The position numbers and the translations under genes were made by a program. The notes beneath the pieces were generated by a model. That model saw nothing but the letters and a program-made list of their open reading frames with translations. It ran no database searches and was not told the DNA's origin. Source: an uncultured Candidatus Saccharibacteria bacterium (GTDB taxonomy: Bacteria; Patescibacteriota; Saccharimonadia; Saccharimonadales; Saccharimonadaceae). Taken from it: a stretch of 59,567 bases of DNA. Of the stretch, positions 52,543 through 59,567 are shown piece after piece. The stretch lies in assembly GCA_946527885.1 (NCBI GenBank), contig CAMMYO010000002.1, positions 1-59,567 on the forward strand, read 5' to 3'. How positions within the stretch are numbered: the first letter of the stretch is position 1; every line of letters begins with the position of its first letter.

Positions 52543-55101
52543 TTAGGCGACGAGATTGAGCTCGTCTTTCATCTTGGCAAGGAGATCTTCCTTGGTTTCG
52601 AGCTGCTGGCGAGTTTCTTCGACAAGCTCCTTTGGTGCGCGCTCGACGTACTTTGGATTACGGAGACGTGCCTCAAGAGTGTTGATTTCGTTGCCGAGCT
52701 TGAGAATGTTTTCTTCAAGATTTGACTTGTACTTGGCGTGGATTTCGGCTGGAATCTGTAGATAGATGTTGTGGCCTGGAATTGCGAGGCGTAGGCCGGA
52801 AATCTCGCTAGCGGTGATTTTTGGTACGCTCGGTGCCTTGGTCAAATGCTGAATGAGAAGCTGATTCTCGTATACGAGTTGGTCGTCGACAAAGGTGATT
52901 GGATAGCGGCCGGAGCCTGGAAGTGCCTGGTAGTGACTGCGGACATTGGTGATGATATCGATAAGTTCGCGGTACTGGTCGGCTTTCTTGCTATCGACCG
53001 TGAGTGGCTTTGGCCAGCTTTGACAAATAATCGTTCCTTCGGTCCAGCTGAGGCTTTGCCAGATGGCTTCAGTAACGAATGGTGCGAATGGATGAAGCAT
53101 GATGAGGAGTTGCTCGAGCGTTTGCTTGATGAGCGGAGTGTTCTTCCAGAGCTTCTCGCTTTCGATAAACCAGTCGGCGTAGCGGTTCCAGACGAGATCA
53201 TAGATGAGGTCGCCGGCTTCAGCGAAGCGATAGTCTTCGATGAGCTTTTGGAGCTCTTTGCTGGTCTGATTAAGTTCGTCGCAAATCCAGTCTTCGCCGA
53301 GATTCTTGCAGCTTGGAGTTTCGTCACTTGGGTTATCGTCGACGATTTGCTGCGCGAGACGAGAGACGTTCCAGATCTTGTTGCAGAGATTGCGGCTTGC
53401 GATAACCTTGCTCTTGCTGAAGGCCTGATTGACGCCGGCGCTACGGCTAGCGATGAGGCCAAGACGGAGTGCGTCGGAGCCATATTGGCTAACAACATCG
53501 ATCGGGTTGATAACATTACCTTTTGATTTGGACATCTTTTGGCCTTTTTCGTCGAGAACCATGCCGTGCATGTAGACATCCTTGAATGGGATATCGCCTT
53601 TCACGTAAAGGCTAAGCATGATCATGCGACCAACCCACTGGAATAGAAGGTCGGCGCCGGTCTCCATAACAGAGGTCGGGAAGAATTTTTGATCGTCGCT
53701 CGTTGTGATGTATGGCCATTGGCCCGAGCTAAACCAGGTGTCGAAAGTGTCTTCGTCGCGGCGATAGGTGTTGCCGTTGATTTCGATTTCGGTTTGATCG
53801 ACGCGATTGTCGTAAATCCAGTCGGTCGGATCGTTGACGTTCTGGAAGGCAGGAATCGGAATGCCCCACGGAATTTGGCGAGAAATGTTCCAGTCGCGTA
53901 GATTCTCAAGATAATTGATGAGGGTCTTTTTCTTGCTGGCTGGGTGGAATTTGATTTTGCCCTCTTTGAGAACTTCGATAGCTTTCTTTGCGAGTGGTTT
54001 GACGTCGACGAACCATTGCTCGCGAAGGAGTGGCTCGATAACGGTGTCGCACTTGTAGCAGTGGCCGACATCGTGTAGGATTTCTTCTTCGCCGCGGCGG
54101 AGATTTAGGCTGTCGAGATCTTTGAGAACTTGCTTGCGGCAATCTTGAGTGGTCATGCCGGCGTATTTTTCGCCTGCTTCTTCGGTCATGAGGCCGTCGA
54201 AGCCGATAACGGTGATCATTGGAAGGTCGTGGCGCTGGCCGACTTCGTAGTCGTTTTGGTCGTGGGCCGGCGTGATCTTAACCGCACCAGTACCGTAGCT
54301 CATATCGGCGTGCTCGTCGGCAATAACTGGGATTTCACGATCGGTAAGAGGTAGCTTGACATTCTTTCCGATTATGTTCTTATAGCGTTCATCGTTAGGG
54401 TTGACAGCGACGGCAGTATCGCCAAGGAGAGTTTCTGGGCGAGTGGTGGCGATGATGATTTCTTCAATATCGTCAGTTGGCTCGACTAATGGATAGGCGA
54501 TGCGCCAGAGTTTGCCCTTCTCTTCTTTGTGAGTAACCTCGATATCAGCAAAGGCGGTTTGGTGCTTGGTACAGAAGTTGACGAGCTTTTTGCCGCGGTA
54601 AATCAACTTGTCTTTGTAGAATTTTTCAAAAGTGTCGTAGACGGTTGAGACGACTTTTGGATCAAGTGTAAAGGTGAGACTTTCCCAGTCGCAGCTGGCG
54701 CCAAGTGCGCGGAGCTGAAGCTCCATGTTGCCGCGTTGCTCATGGACGAAGTTCCAGACCTGTTCGTAGAGTTCGTCGCGAGTATAGTCGAAGCGAGTTT
54801 TGTGCTTGCTTTCAAGGTAGCGCTCGTAGACAACCCAGGTTTCGAAGCCGGCGTGGTCGGCGCCAGGGATATACCAGGTATTGTCGCCCTTTAGGCGGTG
54901 GTAGCGAACTAGAATGTCTTCAAGAGCGATGGTAAGGCCATGGCCGATGTGAAGATTGCCGTTTGCGTTTGGCGGCGGCATTACAATGCAGTAGTTCTTG
55001 GCTTTGTTGTCTGTTTTTGGTCGGAAAGCACCGGATTTTTCCCAGAGTGCGTATACGTCCGTCTCGTATTCGTTTGGCTCGTAGGCTTTGCTAAATTTCA
55101 T
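52543..55101 (-). CDS. valS: Valyl-tRNA synthetase
   Basis: 852 aa, normal length. The class I HIGH motif is within PPPNANGNLHIGHG (51-54) and KMSKSKGNV is in the second half. The editing domain between them carries TTRPETLLGDTAVAV. The anticodon-binding helical domain follows, and a C-terminal coiled coil (about 790-852) is typical of ValRS. It charges tRNA-Val and edits Thr. TATAAT lies 6 nt upstream of the ATG on the minus strand, so the message is probably leaderless. Confidence 0.97.
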   Translation of the reverse strand: MKFSKAYEPNEYETDVYALWEKSGAFRPKTDNKAKNYCIVMPPPNANGNLHIGHGLTIALEDILVRYHRLKGDNTWYIPGADHAGFETWVVYERYLESKHKTRFDYTRDELYEQVWNFVHEQRGNMELQLRALGASCDWESLTFTLDPKVVSTVYDTFEKFYKDKLIYRGKKLVNFCTKHQTAFADIEVTHKEEKGKLWRIAYPLVEPTDDIEEIIIATTRPETLLGDTAVAVNPNDERYKNIIGKNVKLPLTDREIPVIADEHADMSYGTGAVKITPAHDQNDYEVGQRHDLPMITVIGFDGLMTEEAGEKYAGMTTQDCRKQVLKDLDSLNLRRGEEEILHDVGHCYKCDTVIEPLLREQWFVDVKPLAKKAIEVLKEGKIKFHPASKKKTLINYLENLRDWNISRQIPWGIPIPAFQNVNDPTDWIYDNRVDQTEIEINGNTYRRDEDTFDTWFSSGQWPYITTSDDQKFFPTSVMETGADLLFQWVGRMIMLSLYVKGDIPFKDVYMHGMVLDEKGQKMSKSKGNVINPIDVVSQYGSDALRLGLIASRSAGVNQAFSKSKVIASRNLCNKIWNVSRLAQQIVDDNPSDETPSCKNLGEDWICDELNQTSKELQKLIEDYRFAEAGDLIYDLVWNRYADWFIESEKLWKNTPLIKQTLEQLLIMLHPFAPFVTEAIWQSLSWTEGTIICQSWPKPLTVDSKKADQYRELIDIITNVRSHYQALPGSGRYPITFVDDQLVYENQLLIQHLTKAPSVPKITASEISGLRLAIPGHNIYLQIPAEIHAKYKSNLEENILKLGNEINTLEARLRNPKYVERAPKELVEETRQQLETKEDLLAKMKDELNLVA

Positions 55102-55193
55102 GTCAAAATTATAACACGTTTTTTAGGGTTTTAACAGGGGCGGATGCGCGATTTTGCGCCCTGCTCTGTTAGCGAGTTTTAATGTGCGACTTG

Positions 55194-55383
55194 GTTGCTT
55201 ATGCAAAATGTCAAATATAAATTGACGTTTTGTCTTTTTTGAAAAAGATTTTGTAGTATTTTTATCTGTTATTGGCGATTTTGGCGGTTTGGCTTATGCA
55301 TTTTGTGCATTTTTTGATTTGGGCTTAAAAAATAGGCATTTCTGCCCTGCTCTAAAGTGTTTATGCGTAAATTTTTAGTTTAC
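55194..55383. repeat. Dispersed intergenic repeat with 17-bp palindromes (copy 2)
   Basis: 55194-55246 repeats the block at 50335-50387. The 17-bp sites GTCAAATATAAATTGAC (55210-55226) and GTAAATTTTTAGTTTAC (55367-55383) belong to the same family. The whole 55102-55615 stretch (514 bp, between divergent valS and the 55616 gene) is AT-rich and holds no supportable ORF. Confidence 0.7.
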
Positions 55384-55615
55384 GCAACCAAAATTTAGCA
55401 AACGTGAAATATTTTGCTTATGGAAAACAAAGATTTTTGTGTTTTTTCGAATTGTTCCCTAAATAATGCGTCTCGTCCAAAATGGAAGGTTCGCCCAAAC
55501 TTATTGGTTGGTTTTAGTTTAGCATAAGCGGGATGCTAATGTAAATAGTTCATTTGTAGGTGTTATTTTTTTGTCAAGAGTGTGGAAAAATTTGTTTTTT
55601 GCTACAATTCTATTA

Positions 55616-55876
55616 ATGGCATTTGTGAGAAAATTCAAAACGGCAAGCGGTGCGACTGGGGTGCAGGTGTGCTGGAAAGAACACTCGGAAGTCGTGCGCA
55701 CGGAGCATATTGGATCCGCGACGACTGAAGAAGAGTTGCGTAAACTAATGGTTGACGCGCAAAAAGTGATTGATAGGGGAAAGCAATCGTTGTTCGATCT
55801 TGATTCTTTTAATGATGAAGACGTAAAATTCGATCTTATCGAAGGCGCGCCGGCAGGGAAGCGCAGAAAGAAATAG
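55616..55876 (+). CDS. Free-standing transposase N-terminal domain (IS1634-type)
   Basis: 86 aa from ATG 55616 (MAFVRKFKTASGATGVQVCW), which lies 7 nt after TACAAT. The start, the EHIGSATTEEELRKLM stretch and a following Leu-Asp segment resemble the first 80-90 residues of IS1634/IS4-group transposases common in Actinobacteria. The DDE catalytic domain is entirely absent, and no terminal inverted repeats are evident around it. It has its own promoter and a perfect terminator just after the stop, so it looks like a maintained gene and not a scrap. A DNA-binding role is possible. The family call rests on pattern memory. Confidence 0.6.
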   Translation: MAFVRKFKTASGATGVQVCWKEHSEVVRTEHIGSATTEEELRKLMVDAQKVIDRGKQSLFDLDSFNDEDVKFDLIEGAPAGKRRKK

Positions 55877-55878
55877 TT

Positions 55879-55904
55879 TACGCCCCAATGGGGGCGTATT
55901 TTTA
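55879..55904 (+). terminator. Terminator after the 55616 gene
   Basis: TACGCCCC aat GGGGGCGTA followed by TTTTTA. Confidence 0.9.
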
Positions 55905-56004
55905 TCTGTCTATTTTAGCATCCTGAATTTTGGGATGGTATATTTTTGTCAAGTAAAGTTCGGTGATTTCACGCTTGCAATTTTAGTATCCTGGGCGTTT
56001 GGGG

Positions 56005-56038
56005 TGAAAAAATGGACAAATCGGGTGATTTGTCCAAA
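56005..56038 (-). terminator. Terminator of the DegT aminotransferase gene
   Basis: GGACAAATC gggt GATTTGTCC, with ATTTTTTC following on the minus strand. Confidence 0.8.
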
Positions 56039-56063
56039 ATTTTTCAATACCGTTTATGCTATT

Positions 56064-57242
56064 TTATATCGCTTTTGACGTTGAATTCGTCGAATCTGCC
56101 AATAATTTCACAATTTTTGCTAATTCTGCGTTCGGTAAATCCGTGGGAAGACTAATTGTGCGTACGCTCATCTTTTCGGCGATAGGCGTGTTTTGCGGAT
56201 TAAAATGATATTTGCGATTATTGAGCGGGCCAGGGTAGAGCAGCGGCGCATACCAGCGGCGAATAAAAAATCCACTCGACATCAGAAGGTCGTAGGCTTG
56301 GGCGGCCTTAGTTGGGTCGCTAAATGAAATTGGATAAGCGAGCAATGGCTGAATTTCGTTGGTAACTGATTCGAAATTTTTTGATTTGAGATGTTTTTGA
56401 TAGTACTTAACCGATGCAAGGCGGCGAGCGTAATTTTGTTTTAGAGTTTTGAGGTTTTTGAGAATAGTTTCATTCACGAAATCGTTAGTTGCCATTGACT
56501 GGGCTTGGTGTGCTTCTTGCTCAAAAGGGTAGACGGCCGGTTCGAGTATCTTTGTCTTAATAGCGAAAGTGCGCAGGGTAGGGCGGAAATTTTGCGGGGT
56601 GCGCTGAAGCATGGCGTTGATTGTGCGATAATGGCGAATTCTTTTGGCGAGCGATTTGTCTGGTGCCGAGAGCGAGCTAAGTTTCTGGGTAATGTTTAGG
56701 TATAGATCGGGATTTGTGGTTTTTAGGCGTGGATTTACGTAGATAGCGCCGCCGAACTTGGTACCTGGGATGATTTTTTCGACACCGAAAGAGTGAGCGG
56801 AAATATCTGCTAGAATTTCGCCTTTTTCATTTTTGGCAAAACGGAGCAGGGCGTGTGCCGAATCTTCGATTAGTAGAATCTCATTAGCGATTGCTGTTTT
56901 GGCGGCTTCGTCTGACAGAATGCCGAGTGTGTGCTGCATAACAATAGCGCGTGTTTTTGGACCGATGGTTTTTTGGGAAATTTCGCCGGTAGAAAGCGTG
57001 ATTGGGTTGATGTCCTCGTAGACCGGTTTGTGACCGCCGACAATGATTGGGTTAATCGCAGTTATACAGGTGTAGGGCGTTGTGATAACTTCACCAGGGC
57101 CGACAGTTTCGGTAATCGCTTTGTAAACTTCGGCCATGCCGAAGCGTTGCTTGAGACACAAAAACCAGTCCTCTGCTTTTGTACCAGAGAACTTTGCGAG
57201 CGCCTCACGAACGGCGAGATTACTGTCGATAACACCTTCCAT
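56064..57242 (-). CDS. DegT/DnrJ/EryC1-type PLP-dependent aminotransferase
   Basis: 392 aa. The fold-type I pattern is visible: a PGEVITTPYTCITAINPI segment, the PLP-phosphate Asp-Ser-Ala-His in LLIEDSAHALL, and the Schiff-base Lys in HSFGVEKIIPGTKFGG. DegT enzymes aminate nucleotide-linked keto sugars used in surface polysaccharide. The sequence is rather diverged and stands away from the glycan cluster at 5-10 kb, so the substrate is open. The ATG lies 9 nt after TATACT on the minus strand. It starts 20 nt after the tsaD stop in the same direction. Confidence 0.82.
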   Translation of the reverse strand: MEGVIDSNLAVREALAKFSGTKAEDWFLCLKQRFGMAEVYKAITETVGPGEVITTPYTCITAINPIIVGGHKPVYEDINPITLSTGEISQKTIGPKTRAIVMQHTLGILSDEAAKTAIANEILLIEDSAHALLRFAKNEKGEILADISAHSFGVEKIIPGTKFGGAIYVNPRLKTTNPDLYLNITQKLSSLSAPDKSLAKRIRHYRTINAMLQRTPQNFRPTLRTFAIKTKILEPAVYPFEQEAHQAQSMATNDFVNETILKNLKTLKQNYARRLASVKYYQKHLKSKNFESVTNEIQPLLAYPISFSDPTKAAQAYDLLMSSGFFIRRWYAPLLYPGPLNNRKYHFNPQNTPIAEKMSVRTISLPTDLPNAELAKIVKLLADSTNSTSKAI

Positions 57243-57262
57243 ATAATATATAGTATAGCACT

Positions 57263-58300
57263 TTAGTATATTGCAGAGCGCGGGGAGATATCTAGAGAGT
57301 ATGGGTCGGTGAATTTGTCGCCGGCTTGGATGGAGTAATAGGCGGCAGAAGCGACCATGGCGCCATTATCGGTGCTGAATTTTGGTTCTGGGAAGTAAAC
57401 TTGGCGGGTTTTGGCGAAGGCTTTGGTTAGCTCGTCGCGGAGAAGCTGGTTAGCGGAAACGCCGCCGGCCAACAAAATTGATTTTGCCGGGTGGATTGTG
57501 CTGGCTTTTTGAAGCTTTTGAATAAGGATTTTAATGGCCGTGTACTGGAAACTGGCTGCGAAATCGGCAATTTGTTGTTCGTTAAGCTTGGTGGCAAGTT
57601 CGTGTGATGGAGTCGTGATTGGTAAATCGAGTTCTTTTTGGACGGCGCGGAGAACGGCAGTTTTGAGTCCGCTAAAAGAGAAATCAAGATCTGAAACTTG
57701 CGGAATTGGGAGTTTATACTTTTGCGCGTCGCCATTTTTGGCGGCTTTAGCGATGGCTGGACCGCCAGGGTAGGGTAGGCCAAGAATTTTGGCGACTTTG
57801 TCAAAACATTCGCCAATCGCGTCGTCGCGAGTGGTGCCAATAATTTCGAAATGGTCGTGGCGCTCCATATATATTATTTGTGTGTGACCGCCAGATACGA
57901 CTGCGGCAAGGAGTGGGAATTCTGGTTGATGACCTGAAAGCCAGTTGGCGTAAATGTGAGATTTTAGATGGTGGGTAGGGTAAAAAGGAATGTTATTAAT
58001 AATAGCGATAGTGCGGGCGGCAAGCGTACCGACAAGAAGGCTGCCGACGAGACCCGGTGTATGGGTGACGGCGATGACGTCGACGTCTTTGATAGTTAGC
58101 CCGGCGTCGGAGAGAGCCTGATTGATGACAGGATTTATCGCTTCGATGTGTGAGCGAGCGGCAATCTCTGGAATGACGCCGCCGTAAGCAGAATGAATAT
58201 CGATTTGGGAAACAACTACGTTCGACAAAATATTGCTACCGTTTTCGACGATGGCGGCGGCAGTTTCGTCACAAGATGATTCGATTCCCAAAATTCGCAT
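57263..58300 (-). CDS. tsaD: tRNA N6-adenosine threonylcarbamoyltransferase
   Basis: 345 aa, normal length. It starts MRILGIESSCDETAAAIV, has the metal-binding HHLKSHIYA region, VSGGHTQI, and the C-terminal LLAGGVSANQLLRDEL and STDNGAMVA. TsaD completes t6A37 on tRNAs that read ANN codons. TATAAT lies 9 nt before the ATG on the minus strand. The partner genes tsaB, tsaC and tsaE are not in the window. Confidence 0.97.
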   Translation of the reverse strand: MRILGIESSCDETAAAIVENGSNILSNVVVSQIDIHSAYGGVIPEIAARSHIEAINPVINQALSDAGLTIKDVDVIAVTHTPGLVGSLLVGTLAARTIAIINNIPFYPTHHLKSHIYANWLSGHQPEFPLLAAVVSGGHTQIIYMERHDHFEIIGTTRDDAIGECFDKVAKILGLPYPGGPAIAKAAKNGDAQKYKLPIPQVSDLDFSFSGLKTAVLRAVQKELDLPITTPSHELATKLNEQQIADFAASFQYTAIKILIQKLQKASTIHPAKSILLAGGVSANQLLRDELTKAFAKTRQVYFPEPKFSTDNGAMVASAAYYSIQAGDKFTDPYSLDISPRSAIY

Positions 58301-58367
58301 GATTTAAATATTATATCATATTTTGAGCGATTTTCAGGGGAGAGCAGGGGTTTGGTATTGCGCTATT

Positions 58368-58388
58368 GTTTATGCTATTATTAGCATA
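58368..58388. promoter_or_regulatory. 20-bp palindrome upstream of the 58417 gene
   Basis: TTATGCTA / TAGCATAA arms flank a 4-bp centre, about 30 bp before the ATG. The site may be an operator. The half-site AGCATAA recurs in other intergenic regions (e.g. 35855, 55520). Confidence 0.4.
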
Positions 58389-58416
58389 AGGTTTAATATC
58401 AGAAAGGTCAAAATTA

Positions 58417-58752
58417 ATGGAAAACGTCGAGCAATTTATCGACCAGATAATTGCCGAGAAGGGATACACAAATCTCGAACCGGCAGTGCACATGCAACTA
58501 AAATCGGATTTAGTCCAACGTCTTTTGGATCAAATCGATACGGCGGCGATTTATGCTTTGCCGGAAGATAAGGCGGTTGAGTTGTCGCAAAAGCTCGATG
58601 ATCCGAATTTTACTGACCAGATGGTGACTGAGTTTATGGCGAATAGTGGAATTGACTTGGCGAACATTGCCTTGAAAACGATGCTGCAGTTTAGGATGCT
58701 ATATCTCGGCGATGCGGCCAAAAATGTTAACGTAAGTGCGGTGGCGGCATAA
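58417..58752 (+). CDS. Small all-helical hypothetical protein
   Basis: 111 aa, AGAAAGG 8 nt before the ATG. Predicted helices run throughout (VEQFIDQIIAEKGY, SDLVQRLLDQID, LSQKLDDPNFTDQMVTEFM). No TM or signal peptide. It lies 8 nt before the repeat-containing gene, so the two are probably co-expressed. I do not recognise a named family with certainty. Confidence 0.7.
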   Translation: MENVEQFIDQIIAEKGYTNLEPAVHMQLKSDLVQRLLDQIDTAAIYALPEDKAVELSQKLDDPNFTDQMVTEFMANSGIDLANIALKTMLQFRMLYLGDAAKNVNVSAVAA

Positions 58753-58760
58753 GGAGGAGT

Positions 58761-59567
58761 ATGACGAATAACGAAGCAGGTGCTAATAAAGGCGAGCAGG
58801 TTGGTGGCGGCTCAAGCAAGTTTGACGCTTTGAGTGAAATGCCTCCATTTGATGCTAGTAGGGCAAAGCAGGCTTTAGCTGAGCGTTTGGGTGATAACGC
58901 TCCGGCCGTCGAGGCTGGCGCAGACGGCTTAAACGGTTGGGGGTCTGCTATTGAGCATTCGGATCAAACTATTAATAATCAAGAACAGGCAAATCGTATT
59001 GCTGCGCAGCGCGGTGAAGCTGGATTCCGTCAGGTTTTGGCGCAGGAGATGGCTCGTGCCGAGGAGGAAACGGCCGCAAAGCAGGCAGCTGAGGCGGCTG
59101 CTAAGCCGGCTGAGTGGACCGATGCCGAAAAGGCACAGTTTGACTACATGTCCGCAATGGAAGATCCGGCACATTTGCAGAAATTGGCTGGTATGTCGGT
59201 TGATGAATTGCGTGCTTCGAAGCCACTCGGTTATCGTGATGAGCTTGCGCGGCGCGCCGATGCAATGCCGAAGGCGGCGGACTTCGGTCATGATGGTACG
59301 ATGGCTACGGTAGAAAAGATGCAGGAAGCCGCAAGGGCCGAAGCGGAACCACAGCGTGGCGCGGATGGCAAATATGATTTTGGAGATCCGGCGGTAGTTG
59401 ATTATTTGCTGAAAAATAATCCACAAGTTATCGCAAAAGAGATGCCTTATGGAAATCAGTTCTTGAGAAACGCGATGGAACATGGTGCGTTGCCGCAGCA
59501 GCAGGTTGAGAGTAAGCCGGCTGAGTGGACCGATGCCGAAAAGGCACAGTTTGACTACATGTCCGCA
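58761..59567 (+). CDS. Repeat-containing acidic protein (partial, 3' end outside window)
   Basis: 269 codons from ATG 58761 to the window edge; AAGGAGG lies 5-10 nt upstream. It is missing from the ORF track because it has no stop inside. The sequence is Ala/Glu/Gln-rich, without a signal peptide or TM so far. The peptide KPAEWTDAEKAQFDYMSA occurs twice, about 137 residues apart, encoded by a 55-bp exact direct repeat (59102-59156 and 59513-59567). The second copy ends exactly at the window end. Unknown function. Confidence 0.75.
   Translation, partial: MTNNEAGANKGEQVGGGSSKFDALSEMPPFDASRAKQALAERLGDNAPAVEAGADGLNGWGSAIEHSDQTINNQEQANRIAAQRGEAGFRQVLAQEMARAEEETAAKQAAEAAAKPAEWTDAEKAQFDYMSAMEDPAHLQKLAGMSVDELRASKPLGYRDELARRADAMPKAADFGHDGTMATVEKMQEAARAEAEPQRGADGKYDFGDPAVVDYLLKNNPQVIAKEMPYGNQFLRNAMEHGALPQQQVESKPAEWTDAEKAQFDYMSA
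59102..59567 (+). repeat. 55-bp exact direct repeat within the last gene
   Basis: 59102-59156 and 59513-59567 are identical, spaced by 411 bp start to start. Further copies may lie beyond the window. Confidence 0.9.

Noticed and set aside
55616-55876. Intact insertion sequence
   Set aside because: No DDE domain, no terminal inverted repeats and no target-site duplication seen; only the N-terminal domain is present.
1-59567. Alternative genetic code with TGA as a sense codon
   Set aside because: Several intact genes (for example the LGFP gene ending at 5686) stop at TGA and conserved proteins show no internal TGA apart from comF.

Overview
The window looks like the origin-proximal part of a Candidatus Saccharibacteria (TM7, Patescibacteria/CPR) chromosome. 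The basis is the gene content: a canonical rpmH-rnpA-yidC-jag / dnaA-dnaN-recF origin region, a Gram-positive-type envelope (LCP protein, LGFP repeats, Cna-B-type surface protein), and a large type IV secretion-like locus with PrgI, VirB4, VirB6-like and many small pilin-like proteins. I have no database result, so the lineage is inferred. TGA ends several intact genes, so the standard bacterial code 11 applies.

Layout. 1-3334 (-): a giant membrane/surface protein cut by the window edge. 3.4-10.1 kb (+): an envelope-polysaccharide cluster (anchored protein, LGFP/lysozyme-like protein, glycosyltransferase, O-antigen ligase-like protein, LCP transferase). 10.2-12.3 kb (-): jag, yidC, rnpA, rpmH (rpmH is absent from the ORF track). 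12.35-14.32 kb: dnaA flanked by DnaA-box-like repeats, with a Bacillus-like unwinding module (DnaA box, DnaA-trio, AT-rich stretch) just before dnaN. 14.3-16.4 kb (+): dnaN-recF. 16.5-29.9 kb (-): T4SS-like operon (VirB6-like, PrgI, VirB4 N-domain protein, VirB4 ATPase, giant protein, cell-wall hydrolase, PEGA-like protein). 30.05-33.3 kb (+): divergent array of six pilin-like genes, three of them with an internal duplication.

33.4-42 kb: Hsp20, a comF homologue interrupted by an in-frame TGA, a seventh pilin, tRNA-Ser(GCT), small proteins, groES-groEL under a CIRCE operator, a MurE-like ligase and orphan genes. Downstream of groEL lies an array of five 17-bp palindromes at 45/40/40/45-bp steps. 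42-48 kb: two tandem structured RNA candidates, a 1569-residue Cna-B surface protein, an amidinotransferase/arginine-deiminase-fold enzyme and a degenerate Mur-ligase paralogue. 49-52.5 kb: tRNA-Arg(GCG), a third structured RNA candidate of about 420 nt with a perfect consensus promoter, an Sm-like small protein, tRNA-Ser(CGA), a HIT protein and two paralogous orphans. 52.5-59.6 kb: valS, a free-standing transposase N-terminal domain, a DegT aminotransferase, tsaD, a small helical protein, and a repeat-containing protein cut by the window end.

How it works together: the T4SS operon, the pilin array and the two giant paralogues probably form one envelope-spanning machine, with the wall hydrolase opening peptidoglycan for it. 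The polysaccharide cluster and the Mur proteins build the wall it crosses. Many genes start 6-9 nt after a -10 box, so leaderless mRNAs appear common. All coordinates, box counts and repeat counts were read by eye.
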